A DNA stretch of 50,892 nucleotides, from IMG/VR virus record IMGVR_UViG_3300021440_000033, positions 1-50,892 of that record. One strand, written 5' to 3'. Below, piece after piece: positions 9,500-18,720 of the stretch; position 1 is the stretch's first letter, and every line of letters begins with the position of its first letter. The notes below the pieces were generated by a model. The model searched no databases and was not told where the DNA came from. It worked only from the letters and a program-made list of their open reading frames with translations. Source of the stretch: a virus. Both the position numbers and the translations under genes were made by a program.

Positions 9500-10299
9500 T
9501 CTGCATTGGCCTCAGCAGCCTTTGTGTTTCTTTTTTTCGGTTGTTGTCCCTCCAGAGATAACGCTATCCCTTGACGTGTTTCCAAATGGTTATCACTACT
9601 TAAATACGCGATACACTGTTCTGGAGTAGTTCCCAATACTTCTGCATTGTAGGTGTACACACCTTTTGTCTTTACAACTAAATTAGCACCAATAGCCTTA
9701 TGAAATAGGATGTAAGTACTCCTTTGCGGATTGTTCAGCCAGAGATCGTTAAATCTTTGTGGCTGTTGTTCCACTATCTCATCTAACTTATGGTTGCAGA
9801 CATTATTGCTAACGCCCTGTGGATTGATACCGAATAAACGGAGACAGTTTCGAACATCATCATCGCTCATATCATCAACTGATCTGAGGATTTTGCGTCT
9901 TAATTTTGCTTTCTTGTTTGCTTCTTCGGCACTCTTCTCTTCATCGATAATCACGAATACCTTGGTTGGGTCAACGCCATTCTCAGCATTGCAACCCTGA
10001 GCATGTCCAGCCATGAAAATGGATTTCAACTCGTCTTGGGGTTCGTTCTCAGGATAAAGTATAAGATCATCCTCAGCGAGAGGAATGGTGAAGAAATCCC
10101 AGAACTCAGAACGCTCAGAGAGATCGGTATGTAACTCCTTCTCTAAACGAATCCTATCTGCTTCATTCTCCTGGTTAAAGCCCGTATACCGACGACCTGA
10201 ATGCTCGTCAAGGTAGGGCCCTATATGCTTGGTACAACCTGGATATAGGGTTCTGTGAGGCCAGTCTTTGTTCTCGATTAATCTAATTGTAATAGGCAT
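9496..10299 (-). CDS. Late-operon protein of unknown function (267 aa)
   Basis: A 267-aa protein starting MPITIRLIENKDWPHR. It has a long charged helical stretch at about 115-150 (EEKSAEEANKKAKLRRKIL), a Ser/Asp-rich turn and a basic-acidic C-terminus. It lies between the capsid gene and the connector-like gene and shares an ATGA overlap with the latter. Position suggests a head-completion or assembly role; I do not recognise the family. Confidence 0.5.
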   Translation of the reverse strand: MPITIRLIENKDWPHRTLYPGCTKHIGPYLDEHSGRRYTGFNQENEADRIRLEKELHTDLSERSEFWDFFTIPLAEDDLILYPENEPQDELKSIFMAGHAQGCNAENGVDPTKVFVIIDEEKSAEEANKKAKLRRKILRSVDDMSDDDVRNCLRLFGINPQGVSNNVCNHKLDEIVEQQPQRFNDLWLNNPQRSTYILFHKAIGANLVVKTKGVYTYNAEVLGTTPEQCIAYLSSDNHLETRQGIALSLEGQQPKKRNTKAAEANAE

Positions 10300-10321
10300 T
10301 GTGTGTGGGATTAAGGATTAA

Positions 10322-11800
10322 TTAAATAACATTGTATTTAGCAACACCGCAAGTAGAAGCGTCAGCGAGCATGATACCACCTTCAGTTAAGAAGTTGACA
10401 GTATACCCATCATATCCGTTTGAACGGAGGGTGTTGACATCTTTGATCGTGTTACGATCTGGCGCAATAGAACCACCGGTATGCCAAACAAGGTTTTCAG
10501 AACCCATCTTGACAATCTTACGGAGGTTGGCTTCGCCATCACGATGACCAATATCCAGGAAGTACATATCCTGGCTAGAAGCAGGACGCCTGGTAAGTGG
10601 ATCCATGATACGGTTAAGTGAAGGATCATCTAACCAACGGAAAGGAGCTACAGTGAGTTCGATGTCATTGTATAGTTTCCAGGTAGTGAATTGTCCACCG
10701 AGGGTAAGGTTCTGGCCAGATCCGGATACGAACACGGTATCGGTCAGTTGGAAGTTTGCTGCTTTAGTCTCCAGCATCTGAGAGAAGTTACGCATTCCCA
10801 TCTCACCTGTGAGGGCCAAGAATTTCCTCTCGCCTTTTCCAAGTTTGTTATAAGAAAGGTCAGACAGCATATCCATAATGAATGACGGAGTCATCCTGGT
10901 ATATGGACGGTTGTTGGCAGGAGAGAACTGTTGGAACAGACCAGCTCCTACGTGAACTGGACGACCGTTGGTACCGAATACCTTTACGGTTCCATCAGGA
11001 CGTGTGTTGTAACGTGAGTATACGTTATAGTTGTCAAGCCTACGATACCATTCCCTCCAGGCAGTCCATTTCTGTTTGTCCGTGAAGAAATAGGATTTCT
11101 TTCCCGACTTAGGATCGATCCATTCTACAATGGTCTTTGTAGTAGCTGCAGAACGAGTGATATCATACTTCATACGAGATGTAGTAATCTTGTTCCGTAA
11201 CTTAACAGAGTTGTTGTAGTTCAGGATGTCAGCGTCGTTAGAACCTTCTTCGTAAGCTGAACCTTCACGAGCCACTCTCTTCCCAGGTACTAAATACTTG
11301 TAAGGAATATAGCTTTCCGGATTACCATCAGCCATAACAACTGAGTAGCAGGAAGATTCCCCAAACTGGAATCCTGGTGATTGAACACGTACCTGGATGT
11401 CACGATTGTCGAAAGACAGAATCGCTCCAACTCCGTAGTATGGATTCTTTACATAGAGATTAACGGTAGTATTGTTTAATCCAGCAAAGTCTGTGGATGT
11501 AACAGTTGCCCCGTTCCACTCGGCCCGAACAATCGGGTTGCTTTCGTCAAAAGCCATCTCAACGCCCCAATCATATTCGAAGGCATCGATCTCGATCTTT
11601 TGAACACGACCCAAACCACGGGTAACTGCGTCAAGGACGTTTACTTCCTCACCCTTATAGTTACCAAAAATTTGGGAGAGGATCGTTCCCATCTCGTATG
11701 GCTTGGTAGCCAGGAGATGGTCTAGAGACCTTGTCTCTACGAGTCCAGATGCATTCCTTGTGTTAATGATCTGGAGCCCTCCTAAAATGTTGTTGTTCAT
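10322..11800 (-). CDS. Major capsid protein
   Basis: A 492-aa protein placed directly after the acidic scaffold-like gene, as is usual for HK97-fold capsid genes. The N-terminus (MNNNILGGLQIINTRNAS) leads into a helical segment, then a beta-rich body with many Gly, Asn and aromatic residues and no cysteine pairs. Length matches the roughly 490-aa capsid proteins of crAss-like phages. The assignment rests on size, composition and the order terminase, portal, scaffold, capsid; no fold comparison was run. Confidence 0.75.
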   Translation of the reverse strand: MNNNILGGLQIINTRNASGLVETRSLDHLLATKPYEMGTILSQIFGNYKGEEVNVLDAVTRGLGRVQKIEIDAFEYDWGVEMAFDESNPIVRAEWNGATVTSTDFAGLNNTTVNLYVKNPYYGVGAILSFDNRDIQVRVQSPGFQFGESSCYSVVMADGNPESYIPYKYLVPGKRVAREGSAYEEGSNDADILNYNNSVKLRNKITTSRMKYDITRSAATTKTIVEWIDPKSGKKSYFFTDKQKWTAWREWYRRLDNYNVYSRYNTRPDGTVKVFGTNGRPVHVGAGLFQQFSPANNRPYTRMTPSFIMDMLSDLSYNKLGKGERKFLALTGEMGMRNFSQMLETKAANFQLTDTVFVSGSGQNLTLGGQFTTWKLYNDIELTVAPFRWLDDPSLNRIMDPLTRRPASSQDMYFLDIGHRDGEANLRKIVKMGSENLVWHTGGSIAPDRNTIKDVNTLRSNGYDGYTVNFLTEGGIMLADASTCGVAKYNVI

Positions 11801-11812
11801 AGTTTAAAAATT

Positions 11813-12916
11813 TTAATCACGTTTTTCAACCCCTCGCGCTCTGATCAAAAATTGATCTTCACCATCCCCACTGGGGTCTACCGTGGAAGTGGCTCTCTTT
11901 TTAGCGGCAATCTCCTTCTGTTTTTCTTTAAAGGTTTTTATCGCATTGTCTTTGGCTGGTTCACCCATCATCTCCAGAATCTTGTCTTTGTTCTTGTAGG
12001 CGAATGCTGTGATAACATTGTACATGTAAGGATCTGCGTAGTAGTCACGAAGCATAGGAGTAAATCCTTCTGCGTCCCTCTGTGTCATATATGGCAAGAG
12101 TTCTCTCCGATGATTATCGGTAAACTCAATTCCCATAACTGACTTCACTGACTTTACTGCAGATACAAGACCATTGTTATATTCATTGATGTCATTTTGA
12201 CGTTTCTGTTCAGCGAGTTTGGCATTTTCTACCAATTGACTCTGCTCCTGTGCTACAAGCGATTTAAGCTTTGGCATCTTCTCTGCTGCATCCTCTCTGA
12301 TTGTGTCAAGTTTTTCTGACTTCTTGATCTCGGCCTTGATTTCATCTGGATCAAGACCTTTCTTTTCCCAATACATCTGTAAGCCAAGTCTACAGTCTTC
12401 TTCGTTTTCCAAATCAAGAGCCTCTACCATTTTCTTCGCTCCAGTAGCCTGAAGAAATACCCTAGGGTCTCCTCCGTTACGTAAGAAAGAATCAAATTGC
12501 TGAGAATCTTCATTGTAATACTCATGTTTTGTATTGGCATCGATAAGTTGGTCCATGAAGTCTGAAAATTCTTCAATGGATTTTGGTTTCTTATCGTCAG
12601 GAATATCTAATCCCCATTTTTCTTGAAGTACATCGAAGAAAAGAGGGACCATCTCGTCTGTTTCCAGATCAACGGCATCTTCTGTTACGACATCATTCGG
12701 CTTATCATCGACCGATGGTTCTACAGGAGTATCATCTTTGCTCTTTGCTGGAGCAGGAGTGTCTACTGTAGGAGCTACGTAAGAATCGATGACAGGATTA
12801 CCGTCGTCATCTACATCGGGTGCTCCTGTGTCGTCACTCAAAGCTGCCATCGGATCAATATAGTCACCGTTCGCCTTCATTTCATCTTTAACTGGAGTCT
12901 GGATTGTGGGGTCCAT
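11813..12916 (-). CDS. Putative scaffolding protein
   Basis: A 367-aa, highly acidic protein. The first 110 residues are Asp/Pro/Val-rich and probably disordered; the centre is a long charged helical region (about 190-260, for example KSEKLDTIREDAAEKMPKLK); the C-terminus is basic. No catalytic motif is seen. It lies 12 bp upstream of the capsid gene and downstream of the portal, the classic scaffold position. Confidence 0.65.
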   Translation of the reverse strand: MDPTIQTPVKDEMKANGDYIDPMAALSDDTGAPDVDDDGNPVIDSYVAPTVDTPAPAKSKDDTPVEPSVDDKPNDVVTEDAVDLETDEMVPLFFDVLQEKWGLDIPDDKKPKSIEEFSDFMDQLIDANTKHEYYNEDSQQFDSFLRNGGDPRVFLQATGAKKMVEALDLENEEDCRLGLQMYWEKKGLDPDEIKAEIKKSEKLDTIREDAAEKMPKLKSLVAQEQSQLVENAKLAEQKRQNDINEYNNGLVSAVKSVKSVMGIEFTDNHRRELLPYMTQRDAEGFTPMLRDYYADPYMYNVITAFAYKNKDKILEMMGEPAKDNAIKTFKEKQKEIAAKKRATSTVDPSGDGEDQFLIRARGVEKRD

Positions 12917-12972
12917 AAAATTGTTTGTTTTAAAAGTAGTTAGTAATTAATGATTTGTTTTAAAAGGATAAA

Positions 12973-12992
12973 CATAATCTCATCTGATTATG
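12973..12992 (-). terminator. Hairpin between portal and scaffold genes
   Basis: CATAATC and GATTATG form a perfect 7-bp stem around a 6-nt loop. On the minus strand it is followed by a T-rich run (TTTATCCTTTT). It lies in the only intergenic space of note (12,917-13,004) within the late operon, so it may be a partial terminator or processing site that sets capsid versus portal expression. The stem has little GC and the termination call is weak. Confidence 0.4.
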
Positions 12993-13004
12993 CGTACTTA
13001 GGTT

Positions 13005-13055
13005 TTAACAACCTTTCTTTCCACCTTTTTTCCCGCCTTTTTTTGTGCCTTTCAT
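13005..13055 (-). CDS. Tiny Lys/Gly peptide ORF coupled to the portal gene
   Basis: The ORF encodes 16 residues, MKGTKKGGKKGGKKGC. Its ATG overlaps the portal TGA as ATGA, the same coupling used by confirmed genes here. The peptide is almost entirely Lys and Gly with one terminal Cys, and the DNA carries A-runs that could slip. It could be a DNA-binding peptide packaged in the head or only a chance ORF; the exact coupling and regular KKGG pattern argue for a real product. Confidence 0.45.
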   Translation of the reverse strand: MKGTKKGGKKGGKKGC

Positions 13056-15325
13056 GATACTTTTTGTTTTTGTTTTGCTAACTTTTCTCGTTCTAACTTC
13101 ATTTTATCTTGATGCTCTGTTTGTCTTTGTTCAAGATCGTCCATGTGTTTACGCATATCCAGATTTAATTTCTTCTCTGGTATATCGTCGGTAGCAGTCT
13201 CTACAGACTTTTCTTCTACACTGGATCCATGGTTGATGTTTGCTACGTCAATAGCTTGTTTGTATGACCACTCAATCTTCTTGTCCTCAATTCTGCTTTG
13301 TTCTGCACGAATCTTCTCAGCCGACTGGGTATTCATCTCTGCAATCTTCTGTGCCTGCTCACTCTGAGCTTTCTGAATCTCTTCTTTCTTCTGATCGATA
13401 GCTTTGAGTTTACCCATAATGTCCGCGATGTTATCAGAGATATAGATTTCACCAACTTCTCCCAGGGTAGCACCAGACTGCATGGCTGGGCCTGCGAGAG
13501 ACCTCATTGCTTCCAGTTTCTTGAGATCATCGTTTGCATCAGAGATGAAAATGTTGAGATTCTTGTAAGGGAAGTCCTGAGGAATGGTAAGGAACTCACG
13601 GGACATATCATCCAGTGCCATCATTACGGTCTCGTTCTTTCCTTGAAGCATGCGCTGTGCGCTTTCGAGAATAGCATTGTATACTCTCTTCTCGAAGAAG
13701 TTCTGTTTTGCGAACCAGGGCTCTGTGATAGTTCCTGACTGTATGATTGAACGCTCTACGTTCCCTACAAGTTCAGAAGGAGCTACCTGCCCCTGTCTTT
13801 GCTTGTTGATTCCAGACATTGTTCCGACCAACTCTTCAATCTTGTCCATTAACCCGATATACTCACGGATTACTGGAGCCATGGATAGATCTGACTGAGA
13901 AAGATGAGGAGACATGTTTGGAGAGTTCTTCCGCTGATCCCATCCTTCATCATTCTGGTGCATAAGGTTTACTCCAACGAAGGAAAGCCAGTGCATCCAT
14001 TTTTTTGTGTCAAATCCAAATTGTTTTGGGATACTCGTGATCTCAAAGTTGAGGATCTTACCCTTATCTCTTGCCAAGGTTAGTAATAGCCGCCATACAA
14101 TCTCGATATACATCGCCTGGAGTGGCCTGAGCAACTCTACCAAGGAGATATTCCTGGTATTGGTATTGTTCATGATTGTTCCAATGTAAGGAAGCTTATC
14201 GTAATCAGTAAGACGAGCATTTACGATGATGTCTTCATCTATTCTGTAAGCTTCCCAGATGGAATTACGCCAATCCCACTCAATTACGTCTCCCAGTTGA
14301 GGGATATAGGTGTCATCAACGATGTCTATGTCAATTGACTGGTCATTTTCTTTCTTAAGATATCCAATCTTCTCCCAGGACTCCCAACATACGTGATAAA
14401 CGCCAAGAACTTCACCACTGGAGTTAAAATCGTGTGTGTCGATGGGGGAAAATCTGTAAGTTGTGTCATATTCTTGGAATCCAGTGCCCCCAACGTCATA
14501 ATGTTCGGCCAATTTATTGACCTGGGCATTTGTAAGATTGAAACTATCAAGAATTTTGCCTAAAGACATGTAGAATTTACGGGCACACCATGATGCATCT
14601 TCGATATACACCAAATCCTGGTGTCTTTCGTAGTCAAACATCATCGGGTTGATGCGTTCTACCTCTGGAGAGTCGAATCCATCGCCAACAAATGCAATTT
14701 CTTCACCAGCGATGAGCGCATCCTTCCAACATTCAAGCATTTTGTCATCAATGAAGAGCTGTTTACGATATTTTGCAAGCAGAAGAGAGGCTGCGCGTTC
14801 GTAAATGTTCTTTGATGTGTAATGAATGTACTTTTGAATCTGTTCGTAGGACTGTTCTGGTAGTTTTTGTTCTCCAGAGACCTGGTTTTCGATCTGAGCA
14901 ACCATATTTTGAAGCAGCATACTCTTCTTGTAGCCCTCCATATAGGATGTCATCGCTGGTCCTACCTCTAATATCGTATAACGAAAAGGCCGCTTTATCT
15001 TTTCCCCAATAAGGAGATCGATAGGCGGTCTTATAATATTGACATTTTGTGGAATTGTAGGTAACTCAACGTCTGATTCTGGTAATCCGAAAGGATTTGT
15101 AAGATACTCTACTTCTCTTTTAAGATACTGACTATTGTACGCGTCATAATTGAGGCCCATCCTCGACAATCTGTTCAGCGGGACATCCTCATCGTCCATT
15201 GAACGATACTGTGTTGTCTCTGAAGAGATGATATTGGATTTAGTGATGATCCAGTCTACATTAGTTCCTACCCATTTCGGTGTTTTTGACGTTGACTTAA
15301 GTTTCTGGACTGGACGTGTACTCAT
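13052..15325 (-). CDS. Portal protein
   Basis: A 757-aa protein with the portal hallmark segment NIIRPPIDLLIGEKIKRPFR near residues 95-115, a long mixed alpha/beta body, a wing and stem region, and a Lys/Glu/Gln-rich coiled-coil C-terminus ending KQKQKVS. Portals form the dodecameric DNA channel at one capsid vertex and dock the terminase. Its start overlaps the terminase stop by 4 bp and it is followed by scaffold and capsid genes, the standard packaging order. Length is typical of crAss-like portals, longer than the 400-550 aa of many other phages. Confidence 0.85.
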   Translation of the reverse strand: MSTRPVQKLKSTSKTPKWVGTNVDWIITKSNIISSETTQYRSMDDEDVPLNRLSRMGLNYDAYNSQYLKREVEYLTNPFGLPESDVELPTIPQNVNIIRPPIDLLIGEKIKRPFRYTILEVGPAMTSYMEGYKKSMLLQNMVAQIENQVSGEQKLPEQSYEQIQKYIHYTSKNIYERAASLLLAKYRKQLFIDDKMLECWKDALIAGEEIAFVGDGFDSPEVERINPMMFDYERHQDLVYIEDASWCARKFYMSLGKILDSFNLTNAQVNKLAEHYDVGGTGFQEYDTTYRFSPIDTHDFNSSGEVLGVYHVCWESWEKIGYLKKENDQSIDIDIVDDTYIPQLGDVIEWDWRNSIWEAYRIDEDIIVNARLTDYDKLPYIGTIMNNTNTRNISLVELLRPLQAMYIEIVWRLLLTLARDKGKILNFEITSIPKQFGFDTKKWMHWLSFVGVNLMHQNDEGWDQRKNSPNMSPHLSQSDLSMAPVIREYIGLMDKIEELVGTMSGINKQRQGQVAPSELVGNVERSIIQSGTITEPWFAKQNFFEKRVYNAILESAQRMLQGKNETVMMALDDMSREFLTIPQDFPYKNLNIFISDANDDLKKLEAMRSLAGPAMQSGATLGEVGEIYISDNIADIMGKLKAIDQKKEEIQKAQSEQAQKIAEMNTQSAEKIRAEQSRIEDKKIEWSYKQAIDVANINHGSSVEEKSVETATDDIPEKKLNLDMRKHMDDLEQRQTEHQDKMKLEREKLAKQKQKVS

Positions 15326-17295
15326 CTAAATGTAGTTATTTCTCGTTTCTTGAAAAGATGTTTTGGCATATAGTCCAACCCATTGTATTTTTCTCCCTTA
15401 ACCTCAACATTGTAAAGCTCGGCCTCATAGATAAGTACACACATAAGCGCACGTACACGGTCAAAGTTACCTTTAGAATTGTAACTTATGAGCTCCCTAA
15501 GTAGTGGAGGACAGAATATTTTCTGATAGTTATGAATAGTATCGTCAATTCCACCTAAATACTTCTTTACCAAACGCTCCCCATAACCAACTACTTCTAT
15601 TGGCATATGAACACCTTTTGGACGCATAACTTTGGAGTTCTTAATTACGTCTTTCAGCTTAGGACTGTCAGCAAGGAGATGATACCAGTGACGTTTTACA
15701 AAATGCTTTTCAATGCCAATATTCTGATTTTCATACATTGCAATAGCATTATAGTATAAGAGTAACATCCCACAGTTATCGTAGAACTCTTCTGCTGTCG
15801 CTGGACGACCGGTATATTCTGCTACTATAAGGTTATGTTCATGCCCAGGACGGTAGAACCGTTTGTATATGAGACATGATCCCAGCGAGTCAGTATTTGA
15901 GGAGTCGTAGTCGTATGAATCGATGCCAGCAATATAGAGGTAGTCTGGGACATACCCAGTCTCCGTTGTTTCAGGATGCTCATAGATGACGATGCACCCC
16001 TCGGCATTCTTATTTCCTTCAAGTGGAAATTGAGTAATTGCCTTAAGACTCTCATCTCCGGTCCACTCTGGTATGGTCTTTCCTTTAAATGAGAGAGTTC
16101 CTTTCTGCCCAAGATTAATGTACTCAGCTTTCTGCTCAACGGCCAGGAGCTGTTCCAGGAGTTGTTTCTTTGGAAAGATATTTCCTCTGAGCTGAAGGAC
16201 GGCTTCGAAAGGATTGAACGGGTGTTCTGCAATATATTGATCGATGTTGACCGAGTCTTCAGAGGACTCTTCCTTCTGTAGGCGCATTGCTTTTTCATAT
16301 TCTATAGCTTTATCATCAAGACTTACTCCGTCATCGCCTATGAATCCCTTGAGATTCTTATAGATCGGGACAAAGAATCCAGTAGGTTTTGCATAAAGGT
16401 CATCCCAGTCATACGGAACAGGAAGACAGTTAAACGCATCTGGGTGAAAAAAGATCTTGTTCAGACCCTCGAAATCAGCACCCTGTTCTCCACCAGTACC
16501 AAAGGCGATCATCATACCAAGAACCATGTCTCCTTCCTTGATAGAGTCGGTAGCGATATTCCAGGTATTGATGAGTTCCGGGAACATACCAGCCTCTTCC
16601 AGGAGGATGAGTTTCGCAGCTTTTCCCCTGACCTTATCTGGGTTATGCCTGGCTGAGATCCCAATGATTTCGCTCTTAAATCCTTTCTCGATCCCTGTCA
16701 TCGCATCGATGTAACTCGCCCTGCGGTGCATGGATGTATTCGCTTTCTGTCTGAGTTTATTCCAGTCAGTATGCTGATCCACCCAGTCCATCGTGTTCCA
16801 GGCCTTGGTGAGAAGACCATCCTTGGTCAAGAACTCTTTTTCAAAAGCGACAGCATACGATTTGCTATTGGGAATGAGATGATAATTCCTGTCCAACATG
16901 GCCCCTCCCTTAAAAGAATACCCCTTACGTCTGGCCTTAATGACTGAAGTGAACTTTCCTGCCCGTTCGCAGGCTTCAATATGGTCAAAGTAAACCTTAT
17001 CGTAGTCCCAAAAGTCAGGGAAAGACTCCTCACGCACTGCCATTTCCCTACGTACTCCCTGTACGACAATTTCTTTTCGGAATGTATTATCAATACGTCC
17101 ATAGTTCAGATAATAGTAGAAGTACCCGGGTATCCATAACCCATCCACCTCATATCCGTACAAGCTACGCCTAGCCTCTTCAAGCCAGAACTTCTTTCTC
17201 TCTTGTGTTCCTTTTCTTAATTCGGTATAGACACCGTTCTTCTCGAAAAACTCGGCTGCGGAGCGTAATCCTCTAATCTTCTGGCTTAGAAACAT
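15322..17295 (-). CDS. terL: Terminase large subunit
   Basis: A 657-aa ATPase-nuclease that pumps DNA into the capsid. A P-loop candidate K-A-R-R-K-G-Y-S lies near residue 120; it resembles the deviant lambda gpA loop (KSARVGYS), where the lysine is at the start instead of in GKS/T. LILLEEAG is the Walker B strand with catalytic Glu. The C-terminal nuclease half begins near IAGIDSYDYDSSNTD with the expected acidic residues. Start chosen at Met 17295 (MFLSQKIRG); an earlier ATG at 17346 would add 17 residues and lengthen the overlap with the upstream gene from 23 to 74 bp. It overlaps the portal gene by 4 bp. Confidence 0.88.
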   Translation of the reverse strand: MFLSQKIRGLRSAAEFFEKNGVYTELRKGTQERKKFWLEEARRSLYGYEVDGLWIPGYFYYYLNYGRIDNTFRKEIVVQGVRREMAVREESFPDFWDYDKVYFDHIEACERAGKFTSVIKARRKGYSFKGGAMLDRNYHLIPNSKSYAVAFEKEFLTKDGLLTKAWNTMDWVDQHTDWNKLRQKANTSMHRRASYIDAMTGIEKGFKSEIIGISARHNPDKVRGKAAKLILLEEAGMFPELINTWNIATDSIKEGDMVLGMMIAFGTGGEQGADFEGLNKIFFHPDAFNCLPVPYDWDDLYAKPTGFFVPIYKNLKGFIGDDGVSLDDKAIEYEKAMRLQKEESSEDSVNIDQYIAEHPFNPFEAVLQLRGNIFPKKQLLEQLLAVEQKAEYINLGQKGTLSFKGKTIPEWTGDESLKAITQFPLEGNKNAEGCIVIYEHPETTETGYVPDYLYIAGIDSYDYDSSNTDSLGSCLIYKRFYRPGHEHNLIVAEYTGRPATAEEFYDNCGMLLLYYNAIAMYENQNIGIEKHFVKRHWYHLLADSPKLKDVIKNSKVMRPKGVHMPIEVVGYGERLVKKYLGGIDDTIHNYQKIFCPPLLRELISYNSKGNFDRVRALMCVLIYEAELYNVEVKGEKYNGLDYMPKHLFKKREITTFR

Positions 17296-17812
17296 ACTGA
17301 TCGTAAATTGATGCGTCTTGGAAATCGCTGATCTCTTGCTGTCCACGTCCCAATTGTTGGTCCATGTTCGCGTCAGCGGCTGCTTTAAACTTCTTCAATT
17401 GGTCCAGGATGCCTTTCGCTTTGGATATGTTCTCCAGGTCGTTTAGGATCTCTCCTACCTTAATAGACCTTGACTCCCAATCTATCTTGTTCAAGTGATC
17501 AACAAGTTTCTCGGCTACCGTCATGGCCGTGGTAAGTAACTTGTTGTCAGTTGTGTTATTCATCATTTTCCACTTCTCCAGTGCCCAGATGATGACCGGG
17601 TCTTCACGGTACTTTCCTTTATAGATTACCTCTTTCAGTTCCTCCATTCTCTTCGGCTCAGGAAGAACACGATATGGATTGTCGGATCGGAAAGAGTACA
17701 TGTAATAGACATACTCACAATCCATGATCGCCATTCCCTTTCCCTCAGCCCTCTTATTTCGCCTCCATAGAGTCTTAAAGGGTTCGTATTGGATAATCTC
17801 TTCTATGATCAT
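17273..17812 (-). CDS. Terminase-associated helical protein of unknown function (179 aa)
   Basis: A 179-aa, mostly helical and charged protein starting MIIEEIIQYEPFKTLWRRNK. It immediately precedes terL and overlaps it. The N-terminal half has many aromatic residues (DCEYVYYMYSF) and the C-terminal half is a predicted helical hairpin. Position upstream of terL would suit a small terminase or packaging accessory, but no helix-turn-helix is obvious, so the function is left open. Confidence 0.55.
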   Translation of the reverse strand: MIIEEIIQYEPFKTLWRRNKRAEGKGMAIMDCEYVYYMYSFRSDNPYRVLPEPKRMEELKEVIYKGKYREDPVIIWALEKWKMMNNTTDNKLLTTAMTVAEKLVDHLNKIDWESRSIKVGEILNDLENISKAKGILDQLKKFKAAADANMDQQLGRGQQEISDFQDASIYDQYVSKPED

Positions 17813-17982
17813 TTATGGTTCCATTTTCGTGCATTCTTGGCGAAGGTCTTCTGCTTAACCGTAGAAGGACTATCTCCTTTTTTGATCTGTAACATGGAGG
17901 CAGGGATCTTCTTCCCCTCGGGAACAGACAACTTCTTATGAAGCTTCCCCTTGTTTTCTGGCTTGATGTGAATCTTGCTCAT
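17809..17982 (-). CDS. Small basic conserved phage protein (57 aa)
   Basis: The product is 57 aa, starts MSKIHIKPENKGKLHKKL and ends KTFAKNARKWNHK. It has about a dozen lysines and a pI likely above 10. I recognise this as a type of very small basic protein found near packaging genes in many Bacteroidota phages (IHIKP at the N-terminus, F-A-x-N-A-x-K-W at the C-terminus). Its TGA overlaps the next ATG as ATGA. A role in the virion or in DNA binding is inference. Confidence 0.7.
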   Translation of the reverse strand: MSKIHIKPENKGKLHKKLSVPEGKKIPASMLQIKKGDSPSTVKQKTFAKNARKWNHK

Positions 17983-17993
17983 ACCATATTATA

Positions 17994-18425
17994 TTAGAAC
18001 TTCTGCAACATACGCAATCTCTCCGACTCCTCGATCTGTAGATCATCAATCATGTCTTTCGTCCCGGGGTAGTCTGGATCGACGACATAAAGATACTGCA
18101 CATTCTGGCACATAGCAATAATTGACTTATAAAGCTCTGAAATAAGCTTGATCGTGTTGGATGGATGAAGCTCTTTTCCAGATACCATCTTGAGAGTTGG
18201 GAGAACTACGGACCGTTGACATGGGATCTTGTACCATAATCTATCTCGCTTGATCCTTACCAAGGTCTTCAGAATACACTCTGGCCCCTCAGATCTTACA
18301 TACTCCACGAGATCCATCTTAGGATAATAGGGTATCCTATGAAATTCACCATAAGAATACATCGAGTCTTCACTCGGGATATAACTCGTCTCAGTGAGAC
18401 TTGGTAGTGTCTTTCTGTTTTCCAT
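17994..18425 (-). CDS. Hypothetical late-block protein (143 aa)
   Basis: A 143-aa protein starting MENRKTLPSLTETSYIP. It has an N-terminal region rich in Tyr and Pro and a helical C-terminus. No catalytic signature or membrane segment is seen. Its start overlaps the end of the HU-like gene by 35 bp. It sits in the run of small genes ahead of terL, so a packaging-related role is possible; family not recognised. Confidence 0.5.
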   Translation of the reverse strand: MENRKTLPSLTETSYIPSEDSMYSYGEFHRIPYYPKMDLVEYVRSEGPECILKTLVRIKRDRLWYKIPCQRSVVLPTLKMVSGKELHPSNTIKLISELYKSIIAMCQNVQYLYVVDPDYPGTKDMIDDLQIEESERLRMLQKF

Positions 18426-18720
18426 AATCCAGGTTGTTTAAGATGTCTTTCTTGGTGAGCTTCACGTTCGGATGAAGTCCTTTCTCTATTCTCCTCTGGT
18501 TTGTGTCCGCAAAAGGGTCGCGTCCCAGGATGATCTGTTTCTGGATATACGGTTTCGGCCGTATCTTCCCTAGGCCACGGATATCCACCGACAAAAAAGA
18601 CCCGGACCCTATGATCCTACGTATCATCCCAAGATAATGCTTCACCACTTCATCAATAATCCGAGGATCTATATGATATTCCTCCGATAACTCCTTCAAT
18701 ATTCTCTCATGCTGTGTCAT
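18391..18720 (-). CDS. Possible HU/IHF-like DNA-binding protein (109 aa)
   Basis: A 109-aa protein with two N-terminal helices (about 1-40), then the strand-turn-strand segment VDIRGLGKIRPKPYIQ, a basic arm and a helical tail. This order matches HU/IHF, where two helices precede a GFG-type beta turn and a basic DNA-clasping arm, although the arm here is short and the C-terminal helix is not typical. IHF-like proteins are known in crAss-like phages. It shares an ATGA overlap with the upstream gene. An unrelated structural protein is the main alternative. Confidence 0.45.
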   Translation of the reverse strand: MTQHERILKELSEEYHIDPRIIDEVVKHYLGMIRRIIGSGSFLSVDIRGLGKIRPKPYIQKQIILGRDPFADTNQRRIEKGLHPNVKLTKKDILNNLDYGKQKDTTKSH

